NCBI GenBank assembly: GCA_013399875.1
Contig: VXAZ01001052.1
Coordinates: 62,001 to 126,000, forward strand
DNA length: 64,000 nt
Reading direction: 5' to 3'
From: Gymnorhina tibicen
Lineage: Eukaryota; Chordata; Aves; Passeriformes; Artamidae
The position numbers were made by a program, and so were the translations under genes. Below the pieces are notes generated by a model that was not told the DNA's origin, ran no database searches, and was given only the letters and a program-made list of their open reading frames with translations. This document shows, piece after piece, positions 8,789 through 21,327 of this stretch (the first letter of the stretch is position 1; every line of letters starts with the position of its first letter).

Positions 8789-11700
8789 CTGAAAGAAGAG
8801 GAGGAAATGGTTTGCACAGTCCCAGTGGCCAGTGAAGAAGCGCTCTGGCTGGCAAGCCAAACTCCACATTACTGGAGGTCAGGAAGACTGGGGTGATTAA
8901 AAGTTATGGTCAAATGGAGACAAGGACACTGAGTTAACTTCCTGAATATGACATCCAGGGAAAGAAACAAGTTGTCCTTAGGCTTCATACCACTGCTCAG
9001 ACAGCATTTCAAGGCACTGACTGCATTTGTACACACACCTAGGAGGCAACAAAGAGCTCTCTGAATGCAAACAATTATCCAACACTTCCCACCATCATGT
9101 TAAAACAAAGTCACAACAAAGGTATGGCAATGGTCAGGGATAAAGACCAAACTACAAATTAAAATGGGAAAGTTTGGGATATGTTGCAGCAATCTAGCTA
9201 ATGAAGGAGCCCTGCTGTGATGAGGAGGAAGTTAAAGACACCAGTGCACATTCTATCACATAAAGGCTACTTGTATAATTAATACTGAAATTCTTAGCGA
9301 ACTACATACTCTTTAAACAAACTTTTTATATACCTGTTGAAACAAACCAGATTCATGTGAGTTCAAAATATACAATTTCCACCTCTCATTACCATCAGAG
9401 ATGTAAAACCTCTCATCACCACCCACAGGAGAACAAAGCAATTTGATAATGCTAAATTGACATTCTTAAAACAAACTGTTAATAAGCAACCCTGCTGATA
9501 CAAACAGAAGGCAATATACTCAGTTTCTCTTCAAAACCAACACTCTAAAAAGGGAAAGTTTCGATTTGGCTCATTTCCCCAATATCCTTTCCCTTCAATT
9601 ATGTAGCCTAAACACACACTGTGAGCCATTAAAAAATATCATTTGTGGGTAAAGTTTGTCTAGTTTGCTCACTCTTCATCTAGAGACATAGCACTGTATC
9701 CTAAGCTGTGGCCTAGTTCCTAATTAAGCTGTACCACAGAGAGAGAGTACATTTTGGTCTTACTTCACCTTTTCCTTTGTATCAAGTGGGAATTTTGTCA
9801 CTGACTTAGATGGAGCACAACTGGGCACGTGGAGCTAGCTTAGATAATTTGACAGTCCTTTGTTGTGCCATTGCTGAGTAATGACCCCACTGATTTTAGG
9901 TTACAACAAAGTATAATGATGCTTTCTAGTAAAAAGCAAAGAAGAAAGGTACCGCCAAGAAAACAGCATGACATTTTCCTGCAAATGAATGTCAACAATA
10001 AAATTAGGGAAGAGACATTCAGGAAACATAATGAGGCATCTTCATAACTGCCAATATGTTCCAGCAAGTGTGATTCATCCATTATATTTATACCACATCA
10101 AACAAATTCTGTAGTATTTTTTATGTAATTTTACCCTTGGCCTTTTCAGTATTCCTTCCCTTTCTCTTTGCAGGCCCTCACTCATCTCCTCTGCCCAAGA
10201 AGTAAATATTTAATATTCCTGCATTTAATACTCACCATAAAAAACATTTCTACTGGTAGTTTTGAGAGAGTTTCACAAACCCTTGCATTATTCTTGCCTA
10301 GTGCAATAAATCATCCAATGATATGCACCTCTTCTTGCCTAAATTCTCTCCCTCTGAGCCACAAGTATAGCTCAACAGCAGGCACAGGGTGACACCTAAG
10401 AGGACATCACCTCTTTCACTGACACCATCTTTCCTCTGCCTCCACCCACAGTCCCTTGCTTTGGAGAACCTGTAGTTCTATGGAAGCTGAAAGTTACCCC
10501 ACTGTAACTGAGAGCCATTCTACAAGTGAGACCTACAAAGCTGATGGAAAAGTATCTCCCGCACCTCTCTCTGGTGCAGCTGGCGTTATGCACAATTACA
10601 TGCTCTTGACTTTTTCTTAGAACAGGAGGGACTCAGAACTGGTTTGGTTCTGAACCTGACCAGTGTCCTATTCTGACAGTTGCCAACTGGAGATGCCATG
10701 GAAGACATACGATACTTCCCTTCTATGTTCTTCCAGCTTCCAGTTCAGGGACTTCCTGATCTAAACCTGTTTTTTATGCATCTTGTAACCCTGAGTGGAT
10801 TTATCTTCTATGAGTTTCTAGCCATACTCCCTTAAAAAGCAAAGCAACAAGTCTTGTTTTTTCAGATTCACCTCCTATTAGCTTCATGTGATATCTCTTA
10901 GTTCTCACGTTGGAAGGAGAAAACAACAATTCATCCTGGTGCTCTTTCTGCTGCGCACAACTTGATGGATAGTGCCCCAAATTCAAGGTGCCTGTCTCCG
11001 TTAGCCATTTCCCATGTTATACTTTTGATCCCTTTTTAAAATTTTCGTCTGAACCACCTTCAGTTCCACAAAGTCTGGATCCATCCAAAGGATGGATTTG
11101 GACAATGTTCTCTACTCTTCTCTACTCATTTAGTAGTAACTGCTCCATTCTATCCACTTTTAGTTACGTGGGATCAGTCTTTCAGTCCTTAGAAAGCTTT
11201 TGCCTACAAGGTCAGTAAAAGGGTAAATTTTTTAGTGCAACCTTTCCAGCTCACGAGTTTAAGTGCCCAGCTTGTTCCACATCACTACGTTCAGGACTGT
11301 GAACACATTAAGTCTGACAGCAGCCCAGAAGGCCCCCACTTAGAAGATGTTTAGACTTTCTCCATGACTTGTTCTAGGCAGGGCATCGTGCTAAGGGCAC
11401 AGCACCTGGACTCATGACTGCCACAGTGTAAAAAGGGGCCACTGAGAGAGACTCCTCATTCTGAAGGACATAACACTAAATCATTTCCCTGTTCTGTCTG
11501 GGTAAGAGACAGACCAGTCTGCAGTGGCTGCTAATCACTGGCACACCAAAGGCACTGCTCCATGCCCATCTCTGGAACCCCTAGCCCAGCTCCTGAGCGG
11601 CCAAATGACCATAAGCCCCACCTGGGGGAAGGGCCCAGGAAGGCCAAAGTGTACTTGAACTGAGACAGGAGGCCAGCACATGTCTTGACCCTACCTCCTC

Positions 11701-14700
11701 TTGGAATTTCTATCAGCTGAATACCGCTGGAACCAGGAGTGGTAGCTATACTTGTTCTTTTCTGTATCTTTTCTGCCTTTCTCTCTTTCTCTTTCTTCCT
11801 CTAATTCCCTCTTCTCAGAGTTTTGTGTAACTTAAAATTGGATGAGCTTAGAGTTTGCTAAGTTAATGGGCTAAGTTAATGCCTTGACAACTGCTTTATG
11901 TTGATGGAATTCTGCTCTAAACTTTTGTAAAAGTTCTCTGACTTTCTGAAGTTGCCAGTAAAGTTTTTTGTTGTTTTGACCTCTTGAGAATATCTTGTCA
12001 GTATTTCTGCCATGCATCTGAGTACGCCAGCAACTGTAAGTCCTTTTAAGAGTCTCATCAAGTGAGGTTTTTGGGGCCTTACAGTCTGCTGGCTTTAAAA
12101 CCCCAAGACACACACACAGACAAAAGAGGCCCCTTCATGAAAGAAGTCCGCCTTATTTGAGCAACAGCCAAACAGCAAATATAGTTTGTCAAATGCACAT
12201 CTGAACTTTGGTGTGTCAGGACATCGCATCCATCGCAGGTCTGGGTCCCAATAAAGAGTTTGGTTCACATTGATTTTCAAGCTTAAAAACAACAACAAAA
12301 AATTTCAGGCCATCAGATGAGAACAGAACAAATCGGTATCAGACAGTGATTTCCCACTCACAGCACTGATTCGAATGTCATACAGAGCAACTGTTGCTGC
12401 TCCCTCAAGTGCTTTACACTTCTTTGGGAGTGCTCTGAAGTGGATCAACTTCTGTTTTACCTGAGAGAAGAGCATGTGTTTGCTTCTGCACAGACTAAAC
12501 CACCTTAAAAAAGAAACCTAAAGACATTTTATTATTTGTGTAATAAAGAAGTGGAGGTTTGAACTTGGTCCCAACTTGTGAACTTCAGCTAATCATGGGG
12601 GAGCTCAGCCCCTCTCCTACATCAGGACAAGCTGTTTGGCTATTGCTCAAATAAGATGGACTTCCTTAATGTTCCTGAGGCACCCAGCTGAAAAATCAGA
12701 AGATGTTTTTAACATGGTCGTGGGCTTTTATTTTTCCCATTCTCAAAGAAACTGGACCCTGTGATAAGGATTCAGACCAACATGAAACTGAGAATTCACT
12801 GGTGCAGATGTTTTTTGTCTACAGGAAAACTCTAGGTTTTTAGCCTGGGAGAATTAAAAAACCATTTCACAACGGTGTATATATTCTAATGCACCAGTTG
12901 TGTACAGCTTTTTCAGTGTGCTGTTTTGGTGACATTTTAGGCTGCTAAGTCCTTTTTATGCAGCATTATCCTGAATTAAAATTACAAAAATTGTGCCTGT
13001 CACAAAAACCGATAAATAAGCATCTTTGGGTGATTCAATTTATTATCATCTCTTCTGTATTTCCTTCCTTTTCACCTCTGACCTGGGTGGTTATACTGGA
13101 AAAAATGGTCTCACATTTACATCATATTCTGAGTTTTTATGATGACAGTTTTTAATTCGTGTTCTGCAATTCACCCTCTCACGTACCCCAGCCAGAAAAA
13201 TATCCCAATATTAATGTTTCAAAACACTAGAAGCTTTTTCACAGGTTTTTGAACCCAAAGCTTGAAGAAAGCAGCTCCAAACCAAAGCTGAGCTAATTCT
13301 GGGGGCCAGCAGGGGGCACTTCAAGTCCAGAGGATCATCAGAAAGCATTCCAAGCGCCTTCCTCCCTGGGGCTGCTGCAATTCGCTGCGGAGTGCTGAGA
13401 TCACAAGGTCAGGAGCAGCTCAAATTGCCGATCAGAACGTGAGACCTACCCGAATAATTCCCTCATTTTAACTACTGTGTTTTCGACATGCAGCAGAATT
13501 CTCCTCTTTATCATCTCTTGCATTATATGCAAGACCAGAATATTTGTCTGAATTCAAACACTAAAGAGCTCCACTTGGCTATTTTCTTTTTTTAAATGCC
13601 AGTAGTAAAGTTACAGTGACAGTACAGTGACTTGTTGCAACATCTGATTCTAAGCCAATAGAAGATGAAGGAATGACCAGGATGCTGAATTTGCCAAGCA
13701 CACTGTTAAACCTCCACTTTCTATGCCCCAAACTATTTATGTGACCACAGGGGAATTTCCTAAACCATATGAAGGCCAGGGAAACCTTCAGTAATTTTTA
13801 AAAAGCCTATTCTGAGTCGTTCACAGATAGAGCAGATAATATTCTTTTAGGAAAGCAGTTTTGACTTTTTTTTTAATTTGAATTTCACATTTCTTCACTT
13901 TCTGCAGTAACAGGATACCCTTATAAGGTTGTATTGTGCCCCTTATCTGAAACACAGAACTTACACAAATCACTGTTTCAATTCATGACGACAGTAAACA
14001 ATTTTAAAAGGGATTCCGTAATACAAAACTTCTTCATATTATGGCGTATCTGTACCAAAGCACATGGTTTATAGAGCAGAGACTGCTGAAGACTCCCCTG
14101 GAACATCACAGACTTCTGCTTATGCCCATTTTAGGACATAACCTGCTTTCCTCCTGGCAGCTTGTGAGGAACTGGAATGAAAGGTAAAATACTGAGGCTA
14201 GTACAGAATGGCAAAAAATACCAATGGCCACCAGAAATTGTGTACACGGGCTGTTCACAAGTAACTGCCTGGCAATAAAACACAAAATCATGACTCTGGC
14301 TAGCTATTGTCACATGACAAAAGATCTCTGTGCATTTCATTTTTACTTGGACTCTTACCTGGACTCTTTATACGTACAGAACTATTTATTAAACAATGCG
14401 AAGGAGAAATACAGTTAAAAGAAAGCTGGAAAAGCACACCCTTCAGCTTTGTGTCACTGCCAGGCAGAATCTGCCTAGAGGTGAGGGCAGGTGGGCACTG
14501 CGACCTGAGAGCCTGCAGAAAGTTGCATGCAGGCCTGGCTATGTTGCAGCTAATCCACATTTCTAACAACAGCTTGGGTGCTGAACTACATGCACCAAAC
14601 CCCCTTTTATCCAGGGAGCCTTGCAACATGGCCTGTAATCTGAAATGTCAGTAGAAACTGCCTACTGGAAAAGGTGCTGCTCTCACTCTGCCTGATCCCC

Positions 14701-15714
14701 TCTCTGTCGCACCGTCTGCCCCATGTGTAGTCAGTCCAGCCACCACAAGGACTCCTGGGGAGGTCGGGAGACAGCCAAAACCATGTCAACTTGTGCCTGA
14801 AGAGCTCTACACGCGTAACTTCATGGTGCACGAAGATGACAGCAAGTAGGCCTGATCACAAAAATGTTGTGAAGGCAAGAGAGGAGAGGGAGGGCAAACA
14901 CAAGCTCTCTCACCCCCCTGAGCATCACCCCCTGCCCAGAGGCTGGTCACTGGTGCCATACTGCCATCACCAGCGAGCTGCTCCTCCCGATCCGGCAGGC
15001 AAGGCTTTGGTCTCCCTGCCTGTGTGTGAGCCAACGCAGCTGAGCTGGCAGGCTAGGGAATGGGAAAAGAGCTGGCTGCGTTTTCAGCTCTTCTGGAGCC
15101 AGAAGGAAGGAGGAGCTGAAAGCAGTGAAAAGCTATTGAAATGCCAACTGCTCCCTAACGCACACTTGGCCACAGCCAGATCCTGAATACCAGTGACACA
15201 GTGGTCCAAACGGGAAGCTATCAAATCACCATTAAATTAAAGCACAACAAGAGTAAGCAAGGAAGATTAATCAGGCAGAAATAAGTGGCTGAAATGTGGA
15301 GGGGTTTCTCTTTTGCTATTCTTATTTACTGCATTTCTCAAGGCTGGCAGGTTACGCTTTTCTTTTCCTCTCCAATCAGGGTCTAGTGGTGAGAAACTAC
15401 TGAGCTGCATAGAGATGTTTAAACTGGTGGGAAAACACTTAGGGTAACATTTGATGTGTGAAGACCAAAAAATGCACAAAAATACAATAGAATTTTTTCA
15501 CTAAGTGAAATTGTAACATGCGTAAGAAAAATTAACGTTTTGTTACAGGTCCACAGAATGACACAGAGCCAGTTCAGAACTCTCTTGAATCTGTGCTGTT
15601 TTAAAAGCCTGCTGTCTTTTGGAGTTCTCCCCATGTGGCCCATAGCCATGCTCCCAAATCACCTAGAAAGGCTCACCATGAGGGGTGCCCAAAGCAGCAG
15701 CAGCCACTGCTCAC
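8789..15714 (-). other. Intron B-C (6926 nt)
   Basis: It separates exon B from exon C. It contains a strong CTCF-like motif at about 13304-13321. A GC-richer but CpG-poor stretch lies at about 14450-15110. Open frames there of up to 131 codons show no recognisable protein and carry stops in any spliced context I tried. No CR1 fragment was recognised. Confidence 0.85.
13304..13321 (+). promoter_or_regulatory. CTCF-like binding motif
   Basis: The plus strand reads ggccagcagggggcactt, very close to the vertebrate CTCF core consensus CCASYAGRKGGCRS. It lies in a local GC-rich patch in an otherwise AT-rich intron. This is a motif match by eye only; occupancy is unknown. Confidence 0.55.
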
Positions 15715-15902
15715 CTGATGAGGATACACTGGTTGTCGTGGCGCTTCCAGAGGCAGCGGTAGCACTCGTTGGCCACGGCGAAGATGTGAGGTGCGATCTC
15801 TCCCATGTGGTGCTTGCTGTATCGCTCCATGGCGGCGCAGTCGTACAGGCCCGGGATGCTCTTGTAGGGGTTCACGGAGGCGACTATCGAACCGATGTAG
15901 GT
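15715..15902 (-). CDS. MYO10: Myosin X exon B: purine-binding loop of the motor
   Basis: This 188-nt exon enters in phase 0 and leaves in phase 2. It encodes 62 full codons (TYIGSIVASVNPY to NDNQCILI-like end, actual end HDNQCILI), about residues 94-155. SVNPYKSIPGLY contains the NP-x-Y purine-binding loop that contacts the adenine of ATP, and PHIFAVANECYRCLW is the conserved helix just before the P-loop. The donor is AG|GTGAGC. The acceptor is CTTGCAG but is preceded by a run of eight Gs on the gene strand rather than a pyrimidine tract. Base composition is unlike the other exons: 16 CpGs in 188 nt and 55 of 62 third positions G or C. The protein sequence nevertheless fits the family closely. 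Confidence 0.93.
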
Positions 15903-18900
15903 CTGCAAGCACACAGCCCCCCCCAGAGCCGTTATCACACAGGGGTGGAACAGATCAACACTCTTCTCAAACGACAGACAAAAAATACGCATTTGCAAAA
16001 CCGTAACAATCCTTTGGATAAAGGTGGCCAGCAATTCTCCCCGATTTCTTCCTTTCAAGAAAAGCAACAAAAGGGCGAGAGTTGTTCCCACCTCTGTCAC
16101 GTTCTCAGGCTTACCCCACCTATAACACTGACCTTATTGACTGTACAAATCCCTGCCTTAATGCTGCTTACAGCTGCATGGTACTGCCTATCAGCACTGG
16201 CCTACAGCTGCTTCTCATGTGTCCTTAGGGACTCGCCGAACTTAAAAACCTGACTGTGCCCGAAGTAATGGTAGAAAAGTCTGTATTGCCATGTAGAACA
16301 TCCAAGTCCTTCTCTGCTACTCATTTTTAAAACAGAAGTATCAGGCATTATGGTAGACACTAGGACCATTATGTTTAGAATAGCAGGCTCTAAGAAAAGC
16401 GTGTGAACTGGCAGATGCTCCAAAAACACTGGGTTTCCGCAACTTTTTTATTATTAGTTTGATGCAGAACAGCAGCTGGCAAGTCATTAATTTCTATCCC
16501 ACTGCAATTAGAGAGCACAACAGTTAAAACCACCCAGGTAGCAGCTTATGGCCATTCCCATTGCCTTAACTCATTAGGCTGTGGTAACCTGATCATTTGC
16601 AACAGTCTGTTCACAATGCTGTTCAATTTCTCCCTCACCCTCTATCCACTTCAATATATTTTTCAAATAAAATCACATTAAGTGAGGTAGGAGATAACAC
16701 TAAGCATGCTATCTCCAGAGTTTCTGGGGCATGTGAAATTAATTGATATATTGTATGGCGTGTGCAGTGTTACTACTGTGATACCAATTTCATTTTGTTA
16801 AATGCCCTTTCTGCGGTTACAGGCAGGAAGCTGACACCTGGCTTCAACAGCCCTGCTCTGCACTGGTGAAGAGCCAGGCTGTGCAGCCTCCAGCCCTGTA
16901 ACACAGCCCCCACATACAGACAGATGCCTCACCAGCAGTCAACCCTCTTGTCGCCGACAGGAACCAGCTGTGAAGCTGACAGCAGGACTGGGACTCTCTT
17001 TATCTCCACAGCACCCTAACCAGAGAGGGATGGATAAGGGGAGCAACATCTTGCAAACCACAGAAATGCAGCCCCATGTGCTCCTCCTGCAGTCTCCCTC
17101 TTCTCTGTACAGGCCACCACAGGGCATTCACTGAGACACAGGGACCATCAGTTCCCCCATACTTTCCTTTCCCCTCTATCAGTCTCTTTTGCAGCATTTA
17201 CAGCCCACATCTACCTGCCTTCCTCTTTTTCTCCTTAATTAACATGCAATTATCGCTGTGTATCAGCTCTCCTTTCTCACTGTTACCCTGCTGTTCCAGT
17301 CCCCATTATCCACCTGTTCACCCTCCATCAGGCCCGACACAAATTGCAGCTTTGAGCTTTTGCTAAGGGAACTGCAGTGGTGTCCTTGAAATCAAGATGA
17401 TTTTATTAGCAGTAAGGGGAATATCTCTCCTCACTGTAACTCTAGTACCCTTTACAGAGTGGTGAACTTTCAATCTGTGTGTTTTATAGCACCAACCCCC
17501 ACCCTCCCATGCTGTGCAACAGCGCAGAAGATTTCATCTAGAGGAGAGATACCATTTCAACATAAGATCGTATCGCAGGCCAATTACAGCACTGAGACAA
17601 CAGCTTAATTTCCTGGGATCATCCCCTCTTGAGTTCTTAAATAAGTAATAAGTAACAAGGAAGGCTCTGAAAACAAAGTTCCTCTGTTTGATACATATTT
17701 CAGCACAGATTGCACAGGCAAAATTTTAAGAGGCTTCTTCTTTTAATTACATGACTGCAGTACTAGTATGACCAATAAAACAGACTGCTACAGATCTTCC
17801 TCTTTCCTTTATTAAAGTCTGACTAAAGTCTTCTGAAAAGAGTAACTTGAGGCACACACAGCAGATGCCATGGCAAAGACATAAATAAAAAAATCCCCAT
17901 GAAACACGATACCATCTAACTTCATAACTAAATAACCACTCTATAGCTTCTGCATGATTAAGTATCTGACAGAACAGTATCTCCATGATGTAGCACTGGC
18001 AAAACTGCATCACCATGGACTACACATTGTGACTCTTCTTGCTTCTCTTCTTCCAAACAGTAAATATCAGAAGAGGTGACAGCAGCCCACTTCTTCATAC
18101 ACTCATTTACAATGGGGCAGTCTTTCATACGACTTAAGCACAAATTTTTAAAGTGACAGAAAGACTTCCAGAACATTAGTCATTACTGCGAATAATAAAA
18201 GTTTATTGAAGAAAGAGAGCTGGCTTCATTGCCTTGTAATTCAGTAAGGTATAACAGAGAAATGGGTGGTGTATTACAGCAATAAAAGAAACCTGGTGAA
18301 CAGCAGAAATGATAGTGGTGAAAACAATCTCTAAATCACCTCATGGAGTAATGCTTAGGACACGTCACTATTTAAAAAATTCCTTCTCTCTATCTTTTTC
18401 TTTCAGCAAAAACATCAAGAACCACAACCTCTACTGACAAAGGTGCAACTTTGTGGTTCCAGTTTTCTGGTGCCTTGAGTATGTACTACCTCTTTGCAGG
18501 ACAAGCTAAACGCACGCACACACTGCCACCAAATTATAATGGCACAAGACAGAACAAACTCAGGACTTCAAAAAACAACTTCCTCATCCCAAGGCAAGAT
18601 CATGAAAAAGGTATATTCTTCACAGACACAGTGTATCACATTTACCACCTACGAGTGTCACAGTCCAACCCAGGAGCAGCCACAACCAGGTATCTGCATG
18701 TACTAAGGAGTTAGCTGGCCCAAGCAAAGGTTCTGCCTTTACCCAAAATAGTTCAGCAAAGTATCAATGGGCTGAAGCAGCACTGCTATTAAAAACTACG
18801 ACAATTATTTTAAAAGTTCACATTAAAAGACAAATCTTCCAGAAGTCTTTGTAAATTGCCTCTGGGATACTCAGTTGCAGCAAGATCTGCTGCTGCAAGA

Positions 18901-19103
18901 ATCATTTCCTACACCACTTCCAGGCTTACTACTTATCCCATCCAGTACCTATCACAGGGCCTTACTACTAGCAGTATTTTATAAGCAGTAGATCCTTGAC
19001 TCTACCCTGGCACCTCTAAGAGCCACAAAGTTAGGGACTTGGGGGAGGGGGGAAGGGCACATGTACTCCCATGAAGAAGAATGCTACCACCTCCCAATTT
19101 CAT

Positions 19104-19425
19104 ACAATCACAGAATGGCCTGGGTTGGAAGGAGAGCATCTAGTTCCCACACCCCCATCATGGGCAGGGACACCTTCCACTAGACCAGGTTGTTTAATGC
19201 CCTATTCAGTGTGGCCTTTAACACTTCCAGGGATGGCACATCCACAACTTCTCTAGGCCAATAGTTCCAGTGTCTCTCCACCCTCACAGTGAAGAATTTC
19301 TTCCCAATATCTAACCTAAACCTACTCTCTTTCAGTTTGAAGCCATTGCCCCTTATCCTGTCACTACATGCCCTTGTAGAAAGTCCCTCTCAATCTTTCT
19401 TGTAGGCTCCTCCACTTGCCCTTCC
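19104..19425 (-). mobile_element. CR1 LINE fragment, 3' end
   Basis: The plus strand reads as the reverse complement of an avian CR1 3' end: acaatcacagaatggcctgg, then gggttggaagg, gggcagggacaccttccact, agaccaggttg, acttccagggatgg, gaatttcttcccaatatcta and cccttgtagaaagtccctct. The element is truncated at its 5' side near 19425-19440. It lies in the same orientation as the myosin gene. It is a non-coding remnant. Confidence 0.9.
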
Positions 19426-21309
19426 CCTGGGGACTCTGAGCAGCCACACAACACAACCTTTCTTGTAGTGCAGACCTTCTGGTTTGGCAAATGCAAGCAC
19501 CTTAGCAGCAGGTTAAACCAGTGTAAAAATACACAAAAAGTGCAGGACTGCTCAGTGGACGTGTATTGTCTCCTGAACGCTATTTCTGCACCAGACATCA
19601 TCATATATCACATCAAATGGGTTGGCAGTCAGAAGCAGGATCTCTAAATTATTATATTATGCCAACATCACAAAGGAGGTAAAATTTCAGAAAAGGTATA
19701 TTTTCATGTAAGAATGACACTTCTACTTTGCTTATCAGACAGTAATCTAAATTTTCTTTTTGTTCTTTGCAGTTTCTAATCTGATTCTGGAAGTCAATAA
19801 TTACTTATTTTAATGAAAGCATTCCAAAGCAATTATGAATAGGAGAAATGCTGCCAGAGCACTAGCAAGCAGACACGGGAGTTCTGGATATTTCCAGTTG
19901 AAATAGTTTGAGAGTTTTTTCAGTGATATACTGTGAGAACTCCTGTTACAAGCCTGACCCCTTAAATCCATGGCAATGAACAGGGCAGTTTACTATTCCC
20001 TGTTATATGACTGACTCAAAACTTCAGACAGAACCACACACAAACTCTTGAACTACTTTGGTACAGACTAAACCAGCAACAACTTGTTATCAGATCACCG
20101 CTAATATATTTATTTAAACCAAAGATTAATTTAAAGTTGAGTTACTCAGCCTGAATCCTGGTGCAGCACTTTGACTGCCATATTAAAGGTTGGGTTCCTT
20201 TCACACTTTCAAATTTTTACTGAAATTTTACATTGTTAATTCATCTCCTAAAACACTTTTGCTCACAAGCCACAGACAGTCCTGCTCCCCCTTTCAGCAA
20301 AAAGGAAAAACAAGATTGTTTGCTGATCCTCTACAAGGACTTTCAAAACTGGAAGTTCAAATTCTATCTTCTCAGCTAGACATTCAGTTAGACACGACAA
20401 AACGAAAGATGTACTTCAGAAAGGAAGAGATTTTTCATCAGTTCTTCGAATGCTTTTTGTTTTGCTTGTCTTCTGATAGCAATTATCTTTGAGCCTATGT
20501 CTTGAAATCATCCCACAGTTCTTCAAACACTGAAAAACAATTTGTTCTTTAACAAGGTCCAAGAGCTCACAAAGACTGCTGATACCCACAAAAATACTCT
20601 AGCAAAACTTAACATGGTCAGTGTAGTCCTGTCTAACAGGACAGGGTGTTTGGTTTTTTTTTTAACAAAGACACAATCAATGTACTTTAGTTTGATGCCA
20701 AACAAATCTAAATGACATAAAAAGTTTTATTGATAAAAATATGCTTTTTCAAGTTAGCTTAAAATTACAAGAAACAAGTTTGCAATGGATGAACAAAATA
20801 TGGTTTGAAATGTCTTTCTTTCCCATGTACAAAAGGCTTTCAGACTAGAAGAGGAAAAAGTAGAGTAAGAAATTTCCCCCTCAAATTTTTTTTCAGACTC
20901 TCTATAATGAAAAAGTAATGACAAAGAAAACTGCCCTAATGGAAGACCACTTCATTAGTCCTGTAAAAAAAATACACCAGGGCCACCCTGCTTTCATGTT
21001 TTCCCCTTCACAGACGCTTTTTAGAATCTTTAGAATTTTGGGGTATATTCTTTCAGGTTTGCTCCATATCCAGCAACCATCCACCTTCTACTTCTTCCCT
21101 CTTATGTCAAAACTTCTCCACAATAACTTTCCTGTTTCTGAGAATCCTTTATAATATCTGTATTTTACCCAAGCTTGCTCTTCCCATGTAAGGTCATTAA
21201 ATTTATTCTACACTGCTTTTCTCATGACCTTTCGCCCTCTACCATCAAGGTGTCCCTCTATACTTCCCAGACTTCTATCATCTGAGACATCCCAGTCTTC
21301 CTTCTTTCA

Positions 21310-21327
21310 TAAATAAATAAATAAAAA
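21310..21327. repeat. (AAAT)n simple repeat
   Basis: Three to four units of aaat lie in the large intron. No function is implied. Confidence 0.8.

Noticed and set aside
14791..15186. A 131-codon plus-strand frame in the GC-richer end of intron B-C
   Set aside because: No similarity was seen and CpG is not enriched. The long frame reflects local base composition.
15540..16253. A 237-codon open frame on the plus strand
   Set aside because: It lies antisense to exon B. The GC-rich exon has few stop trinucleotides on the opposite strand, which explains the open frame. The translation has no recognisable features.
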